Shown piece by piece: positions 13,596-24,129 of a stretch of 64,000 nucleotides of DNA. Position numbers and translations under genes: made by a program. Position 1 is the first letter of the stretch, and each line of letters begins with the position of its first letter. The notes under the pieces are model-generated. The model searched no databases, was not told where the DNA came from, and saw only the letters and a list, made by a program, of their open reading frames with translations. Location: positions 35,386,294 through 35,450,293 of the forward strand of contig NC_135180.1 in NCBI RefSeq assembly GCF_041146795.1, given 5' to 3'. This DNA is from Maylandia zebra. Lineage: Eukaryota > Chordata > Actinopteri > Cichliformes > Cichlidae.

Positions 13596-13613
13596 TGGGG
13601 GCTCGTCCGGGAT
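13596..13613 (+). other. Primer-binding site, tRNA-Pro type
   Basis: All 18 bases TGGGGGCTCGTCCGGGAT match the proline-tRNA primer-binding site known from murine-leukaemia-type retroelements. It sits 4 bases after the LTR end. It marks the strand and lineage of the element (gammaretrovirus-like ERV or a relative). Confidence 0.9.
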
Positions 13614-14303
13614 ATTTGGACATTTTAGTGGAGACTGAATGTCAGTTTGTTTTGCTTTTAAGTGGGTGAGTGATGGTGGTCACTGTAATTGTGCAAACTC
13701 CCTTTAGTAAGTGTGTTTCAGCTGGGTGGCTGTGCTGCCCTTCCATCGAAGCACTTGTTTGTTGTTTTGCTTTATTGTTTTAGTTTATTGTGTTTGGTGG
13801 CTATCCTGGGTGGGGGTACGCTTCAGAGTTTGGTAGGAGACTGTATCTCTGGTCTGCTGCCTGCTCTCGAGTTCGCGTTTAAAGTTGCCTCGAGCCTGGT
13901 ACACCACTGAAGACTAGGGTAGGAAAAGTAAGGGTTTTGTTGTTTTTAGTGTTTTAGGCTGGGAGTTGCACATAGTAAATCAGTGGCACCAAACTTGGTA
14001 GGAGGTTTGAGACTATTCATGATTATGGTCTGTAGCTGAGGCAGGTAGGCTGTTTTTAAGTTGGCATTGTGTGTACACCATGTGTGTGCATATGTCAGTG
14101 TTGATAGATGCTAATGAGATCCTTGTGAGGTGAGCGTTTTGTGATGTGACCTTTAGTGTTGTGGGGAATATGGCTATTTTGTTGGATCACTTGTGAGTGT
14201 TGTTGGCCAGGTGATGGCAATAACACTGTGGGGTGCTGAGCCACCCTTGATGTGATCATTGTGTGGCCATAACTCTCTATTTTGTGGTTGGTCACTAGTG
14301 TGC

Positions 14304-14338
14304 TTTTTATGTTGCGGCTTTTGAGCCGGGTCGTAACA
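14304..14338 (+). repeat. Residual 3' LTR terminus
   Basis: 35 bp identical to 13557-13591. The remaining ~210 bp of a 3' LTR is missing, so the deletion removed the 3' part of the interior plus most of the LTR while keeping the outer border and the target duplication. Confidence 0.85.
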
Positions 14339-14380
14339 ACCTTTGAATAATAATCTTAAAAAACCCAATATTCAACCAAC

Positions 14381-14830
14381 TGTCATGGTCTGGCTGGCAG
14401 ACCGTGGGGATATGGGGAATGAGGACCCAGGCGCGGTGCTCTGTGTATAAACAGTGCGTTTATTTACAGTGATGGAAAAACATGACAATAAATCCCGTGC
14501 TCTCCCGACTCCCGTGACGTGTCCTCTTCCCAGTGTTAGTGCTCCTGTCTCCGCTTCTCCGTGATGAGCACCCCATGCTCGCTGCCCTCTCGTCTCTCGC
14601 TACTCCTGGGAACATAAGAGAGAGGCAGCTGTCAGACATGCAATAATGCAGGAGACTCAAACTAAGAACTGGTCGAGAGACTAACGTGAAGCCACGCAAT
14701 GATCCAGCGTCGGAGAGAGCTCCACCACACTATCAAGTAGCTCCTCCGACGAGGCCTGATCAGCTGCAGGTGTCACATGGTCTTCAGGTGTGGCCAATCA
14801 CCTGCCAGGGCCACACCCACACAGACACAT
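14381..14830. repeat. Possible transposon-derived repeat
   Basis: The segment starts with a dyad (GGTCTGGCTGGCAGACC) and carries a GAGGACCCAGGCGCGG-like block followed by TTTATTTACAG, which resembles repeat families common in fish. I could not find paired termini or a target duplication, so class and borders are open. Confidence 0.3.
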
Positions 14831-14914
14831 ATGCAGGGAGAACGAGGGACAGCAATACAAAATACATATATTATAATATTAGTCCAAAACTGCTCAGTTT
14901 TGACACAAACCCCC

Positions 14915-15230
14915 TGTGAGAAGGCACTTTGTGACAGTGGGAAGGAAAAACTCCCTTTTAACAGGAAGAAACCTCCAGCAGGACCAGGGGAGGGGCGGGG
15001 CCATCTGCAGTGAACGATCGAAGGTGAGGGAGGGCAAAAGGGCAACACAAACAGTGTGGAAGAGATTTAGAGATTAGTAATAACTAATGATCGAATACAA
15101 CATGGTGTATAAACAAATAGGAGATTGAAGAAGAAACACTCGGTGCATCATGGGAAGCCCCCAGCAGCCAAGGCCTATTGCAGATAACTAAAGGGAGAGT
15201 GAGTCTAAGGGTTCATTCTGGTCAGGATTA
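14915..15230 (-). repeat. Dispersed fish repeat (family A), second copy
   Basis: Shares GTGACAGTGGGAAGGAAAAA and AACAGGAAGAAACCTCCAGC with the copies at 8268-8386 and (inverted) 45960-46035. It continues into a block with CATCATGGGAA and CCTATTGCAG that the other copies lack, so this copy retains more of the 5' part. The tail portion is absent. Confidence 0.7.
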
Positions 15231-16070
15231 TCTAATCCAGATGAGTTTGATATCAAACCCACCCTTTGCTACACTGTCACAAAAAATGATCTCAGGGTTG
15301 TATTTACTGTAAGTGAAATGATGATTAATACAAACAGCCACACACACGAAGGCCGATACAACACAGATACTGAGCTGTGAGGCTGATCTATAGGAACACA
15401 CACAGGCACTTATGTGCACAGGCACAAGCATGTGTCTTCCACAAAGGCTCCAGTCACATGTTGAACAGATACATACCAGCACAGTGATGTCAGTTTGTTC
15501 ATCCCAACCTCACACTGCTGATCTATTCATCGGAAACTTTGCAGCTGAAGGCCACAGTGAACACTGCCAAGTCTTTTAGCTGTCAGAGTCTCTCAGAAAT
15601 CATTTGTTCTTAGGGTCTTCTGACGTCACGATAGGCTGTATGAAACTCATCGGGTGTAGCTGTGTGCTTACATTTTCTGGAGCACCAGATGGGTGGAGTC
15701 AGCGCAGTAACAGAAGATGCAAGAAGTGGCACCAGGCGAGTTTTAAAGAAAATCCTTCTGACGCAGCAGGTGGAGCTGACACAGAAGGGAGCGTCCTGTT
15801 CTCGACTTTTCTTCTCATGCAGGAGAACCGGTCACGATTCCTTCACCATCTCCAACAAAAAACGTTGTTGCAGAACTCGTGTTAATCTGATTCCTGGTGG
15901 ATCAAATACGTCAAACTTTAAGTGATCTATCATATGATTTGATACATTGTAAGTCTGATTCCCTCAAGAAGGATTCAGACTTTTAATTACTGTAAACAAC
16001 AACAATATGTTTTTAAAATAGCTGATGTTTGCAGAAAGCATCAGCAGAAAATAGAGGTGTTAAACTCAGT
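15231..16070. other. Gene-free stretch
   Basis: No supported gene. Overlapping frames at 15604-15925 show no domain or splice context. Confidence 0.45.
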
Positions 16071-16106
16071 TGGATATCAATTTGCTGTATCCCACCAGGT
16101 GCAGTT

Positions 16107-16163
16107 TGCTGAGGCATGTTGCCAGTTTGTGTAGAGGTCACAAACTGGCAACATGCCTCAGCA
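16107..16163. repeat. Perfect 25-bp hairpin with 7-base loop
   Basis: 16107-16131 and 16139-16163 are exact reverse complements, separated by TAGAGGT. Outside the perfect stem, sequence similarity continues weakly (an ATCAAT block on the left matches ATTGAT on the right), suggesting a longer, decayed fold-back element of about 16070-16200. It could be a fold-back MITE or the precursor of a small RNA. Confidence 0.85.
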
Positions 16164-16376
16164 GGAGCAGAAACAGATTGATGGCGCACCTCTTCCTCAG
16201 CACATAAAAATAACATTAAAGGGACATTCCACACGTTTGAACTTTTTATCATTTCCTGCATTTTCTGTACATTTTCTCCCAAAAACGCATTACATGAGGC
16301 CTAATATGGTCAGTCTGAAACATTCCCAACTGGCTGTTACTCTACTGATCACACGGACCACATAGCATTGACATTA

Positions 16377-17215
16377 GCTCAAAAAAATTAAAGGAACAGG
16401 TTTTAATCAGCGTCAGTTAAATTTCTGGGATACCGATCTGGTCGGTAAGTAGCAGAGGGCGCTGTTAATCAGTTTCAGCTGCACGAGACGGGCAACAATG
16501 GAACAAACCTCAAAACAGGAATGATTTTACAGGTGAGGGACACAGAAATTTCCTCCCTTCTCACCTTTTCTGACTGTTATTTCACTTGATTTGCATTTGA
16601 CTCGGGTCATGGTCACTACTGGTAGCATGAGGTGATACCTGGACCCTACAGGCACATGCTTGCTGAGGATGCACAGGTAGTCCAACTCCTCCAGGATGGC
16701 ACATAAATACAAGCCGATGCCAGAAGACTTGCTGTGTCTCCAAGCTCAATAGCATGGAGGAGATTCCAGGAGACAGGTGCTTACTCTATGAGAGCTGGGC
16801 AGAGCCGTAGAAGATCCTTAACCAGTCAGCGGGACCAGTATCTGCTTCTTAGTGACAGGAGGAACAGGATGAGCACTGCCAGAGCTACAAAATGCAGCTT
16901 AGAATGTCTCTGACCAAACAATCAGAAGCGTACTTCACGAGGGTGGACCCTGTGCTCACTGCCCAGCACCATCGAGCCCGACTTGCATTTGGCACAGAAT
17001 ACCAGAATTACCAGGTGCACCACTGTGCTTTTCACACATGACAGCAGGGTTACCTTGAGCACACGTGACAAACGTTAAAGGGTCTAGAGAAGCTGTGCAG
17101 AGGGTTCCTCCTGGTCCACGACAATGTCTGGCCTAAATCCAATAGAACACCTCAGGGACGTTATGTTTTGGTCCATGCGACACCTCAGATTATCCAGTGT
17201 CTTTGAATTGTTTGC
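16377..17215 (+). pseudogene. Fossil Tc1/mariner-family transposon
   Basis: The left part contains GCTCAAAAAAATTAAAGG, like the terminus of a common fish Tc1-type family. From about 16610 to 17200 the plus strand shows scattered pieces of a DD(E/D) transposase in shifting frames, including a histidine-alanine-arginine-leucine stretch, a 'LVHDN'-type block and a 'NPIEHLRDVMF'-type block near 17141-17170. Stops and frameshifts interrupt all frames, and part of the central catalytic region is deleted. A CTCF-like motif falls at 16449-16462. Confidence 0.72.
16449..16462 (+). promoter_or_regulatory. CTCF-like motif in repeat
   Basis: GTAGCAGAGGGCGC fits the CTCF core (AGRKGGCRS fully matched, the first two bases differing). 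It lies inside the fossil transposon, so it may be repeat-borne. Confidence 0.25.
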
Positions 17216-18929
17216 TTGTTTACACAACAATCATAACAACAAAGTAATATCCAGTGGGATTAGGATTAGACGGCTATGAATCAGGTCAAAGTTTGAGTCT
17301 GTTATTTAATAAAATAAGCTTTAATCAGGTTACAACACAGCATCTGAGGGTTTTTTTGTGTGTATTGTGGATAAAAACTACTACCGTGTGCTACTAACGG
17401 TAATGAACAGAACTATGTATGTATGTGGCATTTTCTTTGCTGCTCTGTTCGGTTCAGCGCACACAGTTCCTACTTTCCTGCCAAACACGAGGATTCAAAA
17501 TAAGCCTAATAACGTCTAATAAGTCTCTGAGCTGGATCTGCTGCAGGATTCAGTTGCAGTTTTCACAGAGTTCAGAAGGACTTTCTGGCAGTTGTGTTAA
17601 AATGATCAGCTTGGCTGTCCCAACATAATAATAAGACAAAGAGGAGAAATGAGAGGTGGAGTTTACATTTGTGTATTTCTGGCGTTAACAGACACTCTTA
17701 TCTGAATCGGCTTCCAACAAGCAGCTCACAGAGACAGACAGACTCCCTGTCTGGAGAGCGTGGGCGCCTGGGAGAGGCAACGACCACAGGACAGTAATAT
17801 GTTCTTTACTTTTATTTAACGCAGATGATGGGATTAGTTGGTTAATTGTTTAAGCAAAGAAGCTCTTTAATAGTAATTCCCAGTCCTCTGGGTGCAATAA
17901 ATCCCTTTAGTCCTTTAACATCTGTGTCCTCCACTCTTCAGCGTGCAGCATGTGGGAATTTTTTTAGAGACTCTCATGATAGCGAGACAGACGGGCACAA
18001 AAGAGAGAGACATAAGAGATCTTGTGAATGGAGATTGAAAGTTCAGCCTGGCCACCAACGTCACCCTTCTCACACTGCGCCCCCACAGGCGCAGGACCAG
18101 CACTGCGAGCACTGCGGCTCACAGACCATCAGAGTCCAAATCCAAGCTGAAGTCGTCCTCTAAGAGGATCACGTCTTCTAAATATACTCTCACCACAGGT
18201 AGTTTCCCCGAACAGGGAGCTAAGCAGATTACTGATAACAGATACGCCGAACGCACAACTCAGAGTGTGAGGGAACTCTGGGAAAACACCACTATCAGTA
18301 CAGGTCATCCACTTAACAATACAAAAAAACCCAACGCATCATACTAAAAGCAGATGACAGCGCTCCACATTTCCCTATTTCAGCAATGAGGTTGCATGTT
18401 CTCAGAAGTCTGGATCACCATATTCCATCCCACGGATCTTATCTGGAAAACTTCAGCTGTGCTGAAGAGTGAAGAATGTTTTTGTGATTTTAAATTTAGT
18501 GGGTTTTCCAGACTGTCTTTACTTTACTTTCAGTTTTGTCATTACTAAAAATATAAACCTATTTAGCTGTTTTGATGTTTTATAAATAAATTATAATGGA
18601 GAAGAAGTTGAGAATAGATATTACAATACAAACCAAAGTTTATTGAAGGCAGTTCACGTGCAGATGTCCCAAATTTTGATAAACATCTGCACCACAGCCT
18701 CCTCAGGCCAAATTAAGAAAGACCCAAGTCAAAGATAAATGTGACCTAATCAGGGCAGTCTTTACAGTTTTAAAAGCGCTTTGTCACATTAAATTATGAT
18801 ATTTTTATTTATAACCATGCTAAAATATTTTCTGATAAAACAATACAATGGTTTAAATCATAACTGTCTTACCATGAAATATATTTTATTGTCAAGAATG
18901 AAAAATCTTGACTTCTAAAACGTTGTTCC
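17216..18929. other. Gene-free stretch
   Basis: No supported gene. The frame at 17846-18163 has no recognisable domain. Confidence 0.45.
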
Positions 18930-19380
18930 TCAGGGGTCTGCACACACTTGGGATCATTGTCCTTCTGCAGAGCAGAGCAACCAACCCGCCAGACGGCCTC
19001 ACATTTCACTCTAGATTACTTTGGTAAACAGAGTAGTTCACTGTCGACTCGGTGACTGTAAGGTGCTTAAGCCTCGTGGCTGCAAAACCAGCCCAAATCA
19101 TCACCCCTCCAACAGCGTGCTGGCAGTTGGCTTGAGGTGTTTGTGCTGATGTTCTGGGTTCTTTAGTTGATGCTGTGCATCATTGTCAAACATCTCCACT
19201 TTGGTCTGCCGTGCTCCTGAAGTCTTTTGGTTTGTTAAGATACAACTTTGCAAACGTGAGCTGGAAACACGTCCAAAAAAGCCCCACTTGTTCATTCTTT
19301 TTCTAATTTTGTCGTCATGAGCCAGCCGAGGCCTGAACATCACCGTGGGGTGAATTTGCTGAGACATTTGCCAACTCCAT
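18930..19380 (-). pseudogene. Fossil Tc1-like transposase, minus strand
   Basis: Read on the minus strand, 19367-19101 encodes a broken protein with a 'TKVEMF-NDAQH' block and 'HKHLKPT', matching the typical Tc1 order W-DETKVE-F ... YQHK-LIPTVKHGGG. After a frameshift a 'DNDPK' catalytic-type block follows near 18965. Several frames are needed, so the copy is dead. It is a different Tc1 lineage from the element at 16377-17215. Confidence 0.8.
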
Positions 19381-20189
19381 GTTTGTCCAACGCCTTACAA
19401 AAAGTACTGTACAACTGATAATCACTGCCCTGTAGTTTCTGTTAAATAATTTTGTAATGTCATACTTTGTTTCTACCTAATCTTTAGACAATACTAATAT
19501 TTTCCAATTTCTAAAACCTTAGAATTTAAAGTTGAATTTATGATGTTGTAGATTTGGTGTTTTACGTTACTTCGTTTGGCCAAGGAAGACATACGAGATT
19601 TAATGTCTGAGACTTCCTAATTAAATAAAGGTAATAATCATTTTAATTAGCTATTGGATAACCTCGTATAACATTGTGTTGTGCTGTGCTGAAGGTCACA
19701 GGCGGGTACAACACGTAGAACCAAACTGGCAGAGGAGAACATGTGCGCTCGCGTGTGTGATAGGAAACCTTTGAGGTTCGGGATGAATAGTTTGTCTTCC
19801 TGGAGCCAGCGCTGCAGGATGGGAGGGTAGCAGGAAGTGAGTCAGTAGTGGATCGTACTTAACCAGGAAACAGCCTGTGTGCTGCTGAGGTACTGATCCA
19901 AATCCACAGGGGCCGAGCCAAGAACTGCACGGTTCAGGTCTAAATATATAAAAGAACAAGATAAAAAAAAATGACAGCCTGCTTGTGAAAAATACATCTG
20001 AAAAGCAGGCCAAAGGGCGTTTTTAGATAATCTGATTTGACTGGAGACACAGACAGACAGCTCAGCGCTCACAACCTTCATCCGGCTGAACAATCGTGAC
20101 TTCAATGAATTACTTAGAGACTTTGACAGAAAACAAAAATGCGTCAAATGAATCATCCGAGGTACTGACAACACAGGAAATACTTGAAA
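19381..20189. other. Gene-free stretch 3' of zc3h4
   Basis: No supported gene. Minus-strand frames at 19696-20201 lack domains and lie just beyond the presumed zc3h4 polyadenylation site. Confidence 0.4.
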
Positions 20190-22429
20190 CTGGTTGATCA
20201 TGTATTAATTTTATTTAAATACTTACAACCTCACCTACAGTGTACAGTTAGAAAACTCCAGTCCTCCAAAGACGGGAACTGGATACTGGTCAAATTTACA
20301 TAGTGAGGAAAAAAAGGAACCAAACAAAAAGAAATCCATAAAGGAAAAAACAAACAACTTTCACACTTGCTATAGCTGACACTCAGCCTCCTGACAGGCT
20401 TTTAAATGGACTGGCAGGGAGGACGACATAATAGTGAGTTTTTCTTATCTGAATCTTCATACACAAAACCAGACGTGAACGTCGTTCCTCTCCTCACACT
20501 GCTGCAGCGCGCCGACGCCCCACTGAGGTGAGTGGTAATCTCTGACATACAAAATGATTCAGCTCAAAATTTACAAGTGAGGAAGTATATTTACTCAAGT
20601 ATAAAAAAATAAATTAAAACGTTTATACACAAGATGGACGAACACGATCCTGAGAGCTGTTGTACAATCTTCACTTTCTGGAGGTCAAAAACATCTGAAC
20701 CCGCCACAACTGACCGCTCACGTACAGATTCGCCAACGAGACTGGCAATGAAACCGCTCCCCCCTTACAACAAACAGGAACAACCGCTTTCCCTCACCCT
20801 GATTCAGACGCTGGATTCACTTCTAATTCACACAGTTCATGGCGTTTATGGCAGACGTTCTGGAGAGAAGACTTGCACTCTCATCTAAGCTGCGAGTCCA
20901 AACCGTGAACATTTCCACAATTACACGTCCACTTTTTCAAACATTTTTTTTAGTTTGTTTCATTTATTTTGGTTGGCATGGTTCAGATGAAAAGCAGGAG
21001 GGGGCACAGATGAGTGCGACACGTACAAGTCGTCTGAATTTTAGGTCCAAATGTAGTTTATGATTGTCATGGTGCCACCAGCCAAGCATTTCAATTGAGA
21101 ATGCAAGGCAGAAAACTTCTCTATTCAGAACAGCTAATAAAACAAAACAAAGAAACTAAACGCTGAGATGTAGATGACTTTTAATTCAGTGGTCCAAATT
21201 CAAATGTAATTAGGAGGAAATACATGGAAATAACTTTGACAAAACCAGTTTTGGCAGCAGAGATAAAAGGACATGATTCAATGGATAACTAACCGCTAAC
21301 TAAATGTGCCATTGGAGAGCGAAGTGACAGAGTCAGTCATCAGTCTGAGCAGCTAAACCTGTTTCCTGCTTTTTCCTAACGCCCCCTTAAGCTTTATGGA
21401 AACTAGAGCTTAAGTGCTCTCCATATTCACAAACCGATAAAAATAAATGTTCAAGTGAAAGTCTGTTTCTCCTCACAGCAACAAGACTGGAGTAAAGGCA
21501 AAATCTGTGAGAATTAGGGGCTTCAACGGTTGTGTAGTGATTAAAGAGCCTGTCACCTGTAAGAGCTAAACACCTGAAATGGAGCTGTACATGAACAGCC
21601 TGAAGGGTTACAGCCACTCAAAATATAAATACAAGCCTCAGAGACACAAGCTGACAGTGCAAAGGAGTAGAAAAATACTTAAAAAAGCATTTAAGTAGAA
21701 TAAAGACCATTTCAGTCATTTCTGCAGAAAAAAAGTAACGTGGAAAGAAAAAAAAATGCTTTAGTTTGATGTGACGCCAAAGACAGAGGACAGTGGATGA
21801 AAGCAAAGGCAGTGATGTGGAGGGCATTTAGTTTTTGACAGGTGTAAAGTAAGTTGCCTCAGTGCTCTTGATTCTGTTTAAAGAAACACCAAAAATAAAC
21901 AATATATTGTTGGGAAAATCAGATATAAAAAAAGCTTTTAATTTGTTACAAAGAGCACAGCCATCTGTAACTAACCAGAAAATATGCATATATACACGAG
22001 CACATCAGCTTTAAGAAGAGAAGAAATATGAAACAGAAGGATGTGAGAAACTTAAATAAAAGGAGATTTAAACACATGTGATGCCTAAAGTTTCATTCCA
22101 TATAAATGTGTGTCTGTTGTCAGGATAATCATTTTCATTAAGCACTGAGATGAGAGAATACATCTATTTATACATCAATAAGTCTGTTTAAAATAGAGAT
22201 TTCACTTTAAACGCTACCCGAGAGTCTTTTATAGAATCTGAAACACTGTGTTTGGGTGTGTGTGTGTGTCTGTGTGTAATATGTCTGCTGCCAATCTTAT
22301 CAAAACTCGTCTTACAGGCAGTTGCCGCAGTGCACGTTTCTCTTTGCACTGACATTTTCAGTGTCCAAAAACCTGAAACAACCCACACCCAGCTGCCACA
22401 TCTGGGGCGTCAGGGTCCCAGGATCAGTG
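20190..22429 (-). other. zc3h4: zc3h4 3' untranslated region (presumed)
   Basis: This follows directly after the zc3h4 stop codon, is AT-rich and contains no conserved frame. A minus-strand AATAAA (plus-strand TTTATT) at 20210-20215 is followed on the minus strand by a TGTGTTGT-type GT-rich stretch, a plausible cleavage signal. This gives a ~2.2 kb 3' UTR. Earlier, less favourable signals could also be used, so the end is approximate. Confidence 0.5.
20210..20215 (-). terminator. Candidate polyadenylation signal of zc3h4
   Basis: AATAAA on the minus strand with a downstream GT-rich element. It is chosen as the distal signal after which no transcript-like sequence is evident. Confidence 0.45.
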
Positions 22430-24129
22430 TCACTGGCAGAAGGGAGAGGCTGTGGGGTCAAAGCCTTTGAAAACTTCCTTCAGGGAGCCGTTGTCCTGCT
22501 CTGCGGCCGCCTGATCAGACTGTGCAGGGCTGTTTCCCCCAAAGGGGCTGCTTGTCCCGCCAGGCTTACTAGCCTGCTTCACAACACCAAATAAAGAGGA
22601 TACTGGTAGGTTATGGACCCCTGCAGGCGCCTGGTCTGCAGCAGATCCAGGAGCACCCTGACCTCCAGCTGCAGCCACCCCAGCTGCAGCAGGCCCGCCC
22701 TGAGCTGTGGAGTTAGGTGAGGGCGCAGGTTTGGGTCGGGGCCTGTTATAGCTGTTGTATCTATCCGTGCCTTGCTCTGTACTTTTCTCTGGCTCAGGTT
22801 GGTCCAATGCAGACTTCCGAACAAAGAGGGGCTCCTTGGATTTAGGTTTACTCGTTGTGGGGTCACTGAGTTTGGACTCAGTTTGGCTGGCTGAGTTAGG
22901 AGAGTTGTTAGCGCCACTGCTGGTACCAGGGCTGCCTGGTTTGTTAGTCCGAGGGTCATACAGACTAATGCTGCTCAGCACACTGGCACCCCCTGGTGTC
23001 CCGGCCCCTACACTGCGCCCTGCCCCAACTGAGGAGAGCAACCGTGGGTCATAGGGAGCGATGGCAGGTGGAGAAGAACTAGATGTTGGTGCAGGAGATG
23101 TGGACGGAGGGGGCACAGGTTCTGATGGCTGCTTCAGTGCCGACTTCGGTGGCTGGAGACGGGGATCAGAGGGGACTTTGCGGGCAACACGGGGGTCAAC
23201 AGGCTTTTCTATAGAAGCTGCAGGCATGGACTGAGGTTGACCCATAACTGGCATAGTGGTAGGGGGTGTGGGTAAATGAGGAGGAGAAGGAGTCTGGGAC
23301 GTGCTGGAGTTAACATTCTTCAGGATGCGAGACAGAAATTCAAATTCTGGGAGGGTAGAAGCTGAGGAGGAGGGAGCAGGGGCGTCTAAGGAAGGAGGAG
23401 GCTGTACGGAAGGAGGTTGCGAGTGAGTGAGTGGCGTGTGTAACTGCTGCTGCTGACCACGGGACAGACGTGAGTCAAGGGTGGACACGGGAGGGATGCC
23501 CGGGGGTAGAGGAAGCAGGTCCTGCTTGGGAATAGGGAGCGGAAGCAGATCTTCAGGAGACCAGGTGATCGTTTTAGCGAATGCTGGCATGTGAAGAACA
23601 ATATCCTTCTTGATGTGGCTGAACTGCTGCAACTGGGAACGTGGGTCTTTCAGAGCCATACCCATGAGCGGATCCAGAGGAATCGGCACGGGCTTGTCCC
23701 GTAGAACCCGCTCAGTCTCCTCCTCATCCACTGCCGGGGTCGTGAGCGGAGGGGGCTTATAGACCAGGGGAGGTTCAGGCTTAGCAGCTGGAGGCGAATG
23801 GGAGGCAGATCCTGCTGAGGCAGCAGCAGCTAGCCTAGCTAGCCTGGGGTCTGCAGGTGGTCCAGATGACGATGGAGCGAGTGTGGAGTGGGTGGGGTCA
23901 GAGATTTGAGCTGACTCAGCAGCACGTGCCAAGCGTGGATCCCGAGCTAAGCGGGGGTCTGCTGGGCGAGCCGGAGGGTGGGAAGGAGAGGCTTTCACAA
24001 GGCGTGGGTCGCTCGGATGCACGTCAGATTTTTGAGGAGCCTGGGTCTGCTGACGGAGGGTCTTCAGGATGGAAGTCACGCTCCCACCGCCATCCTCATC
24101 CTCGCTAGAATACCAGTTCCCTGAGTCAC
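22430..24129 (-). CDS. zc3h4: zc3h4 last coding exon (DPR repeats, C-terminus)
   Basis: 1700 bases. It begins '[28 protein letters not shown]', carries many DPRL/DPRV motifs, '[15 protein letters not shown]', '[15 protein letters not shown]', 'SLYDPRT', '[12 protein letters not shown]' and '[15 protein letters not shown]', and ends '[17 protein letters not shown]' with a stop at 22432-22430. Acceptor CTTTTCCTAG. Long antisense frames here are shadows of its biased codon content. Confidence 0.96.

Larger units (their letters stand above)
13346..14338 (+). mobile_element. Defective LTR retroelement with proline-tRNA type PBS
   Basis: The element begins TGTTACG and ends CGTAACA, the usual TG...CA inverted ends of LTR elements, and is flanked by a 5-bp duplication ACCTT at 13341-13345 and 14339-14343. 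The 5' LTR (13346-13591) is followed 4 bases later by TGGGGGCTCGTCCGGGAT, the classical primer-binding site complementary to tRNA-Pro seen in gammaretrovirus-like elements. Only the last 35 bp of the 3' LTR (14304-14338) remain, identical to the end of the 5' LTR. The interior (about 700 bp) has no gag, protease or polymerase frame. This is a non-coding remnant, either internally deleted or a non-autonomous derivative. Confidence 0.88.

Noticed and set aside
22579..23054. Long frames on both strands inside the last zc3h4 exon
   Set aside because: Shadows of the Pro/Ser/DPR-biased coding sequence; the zc3h4 frame runs uninterrupted through them with conserved motifs.
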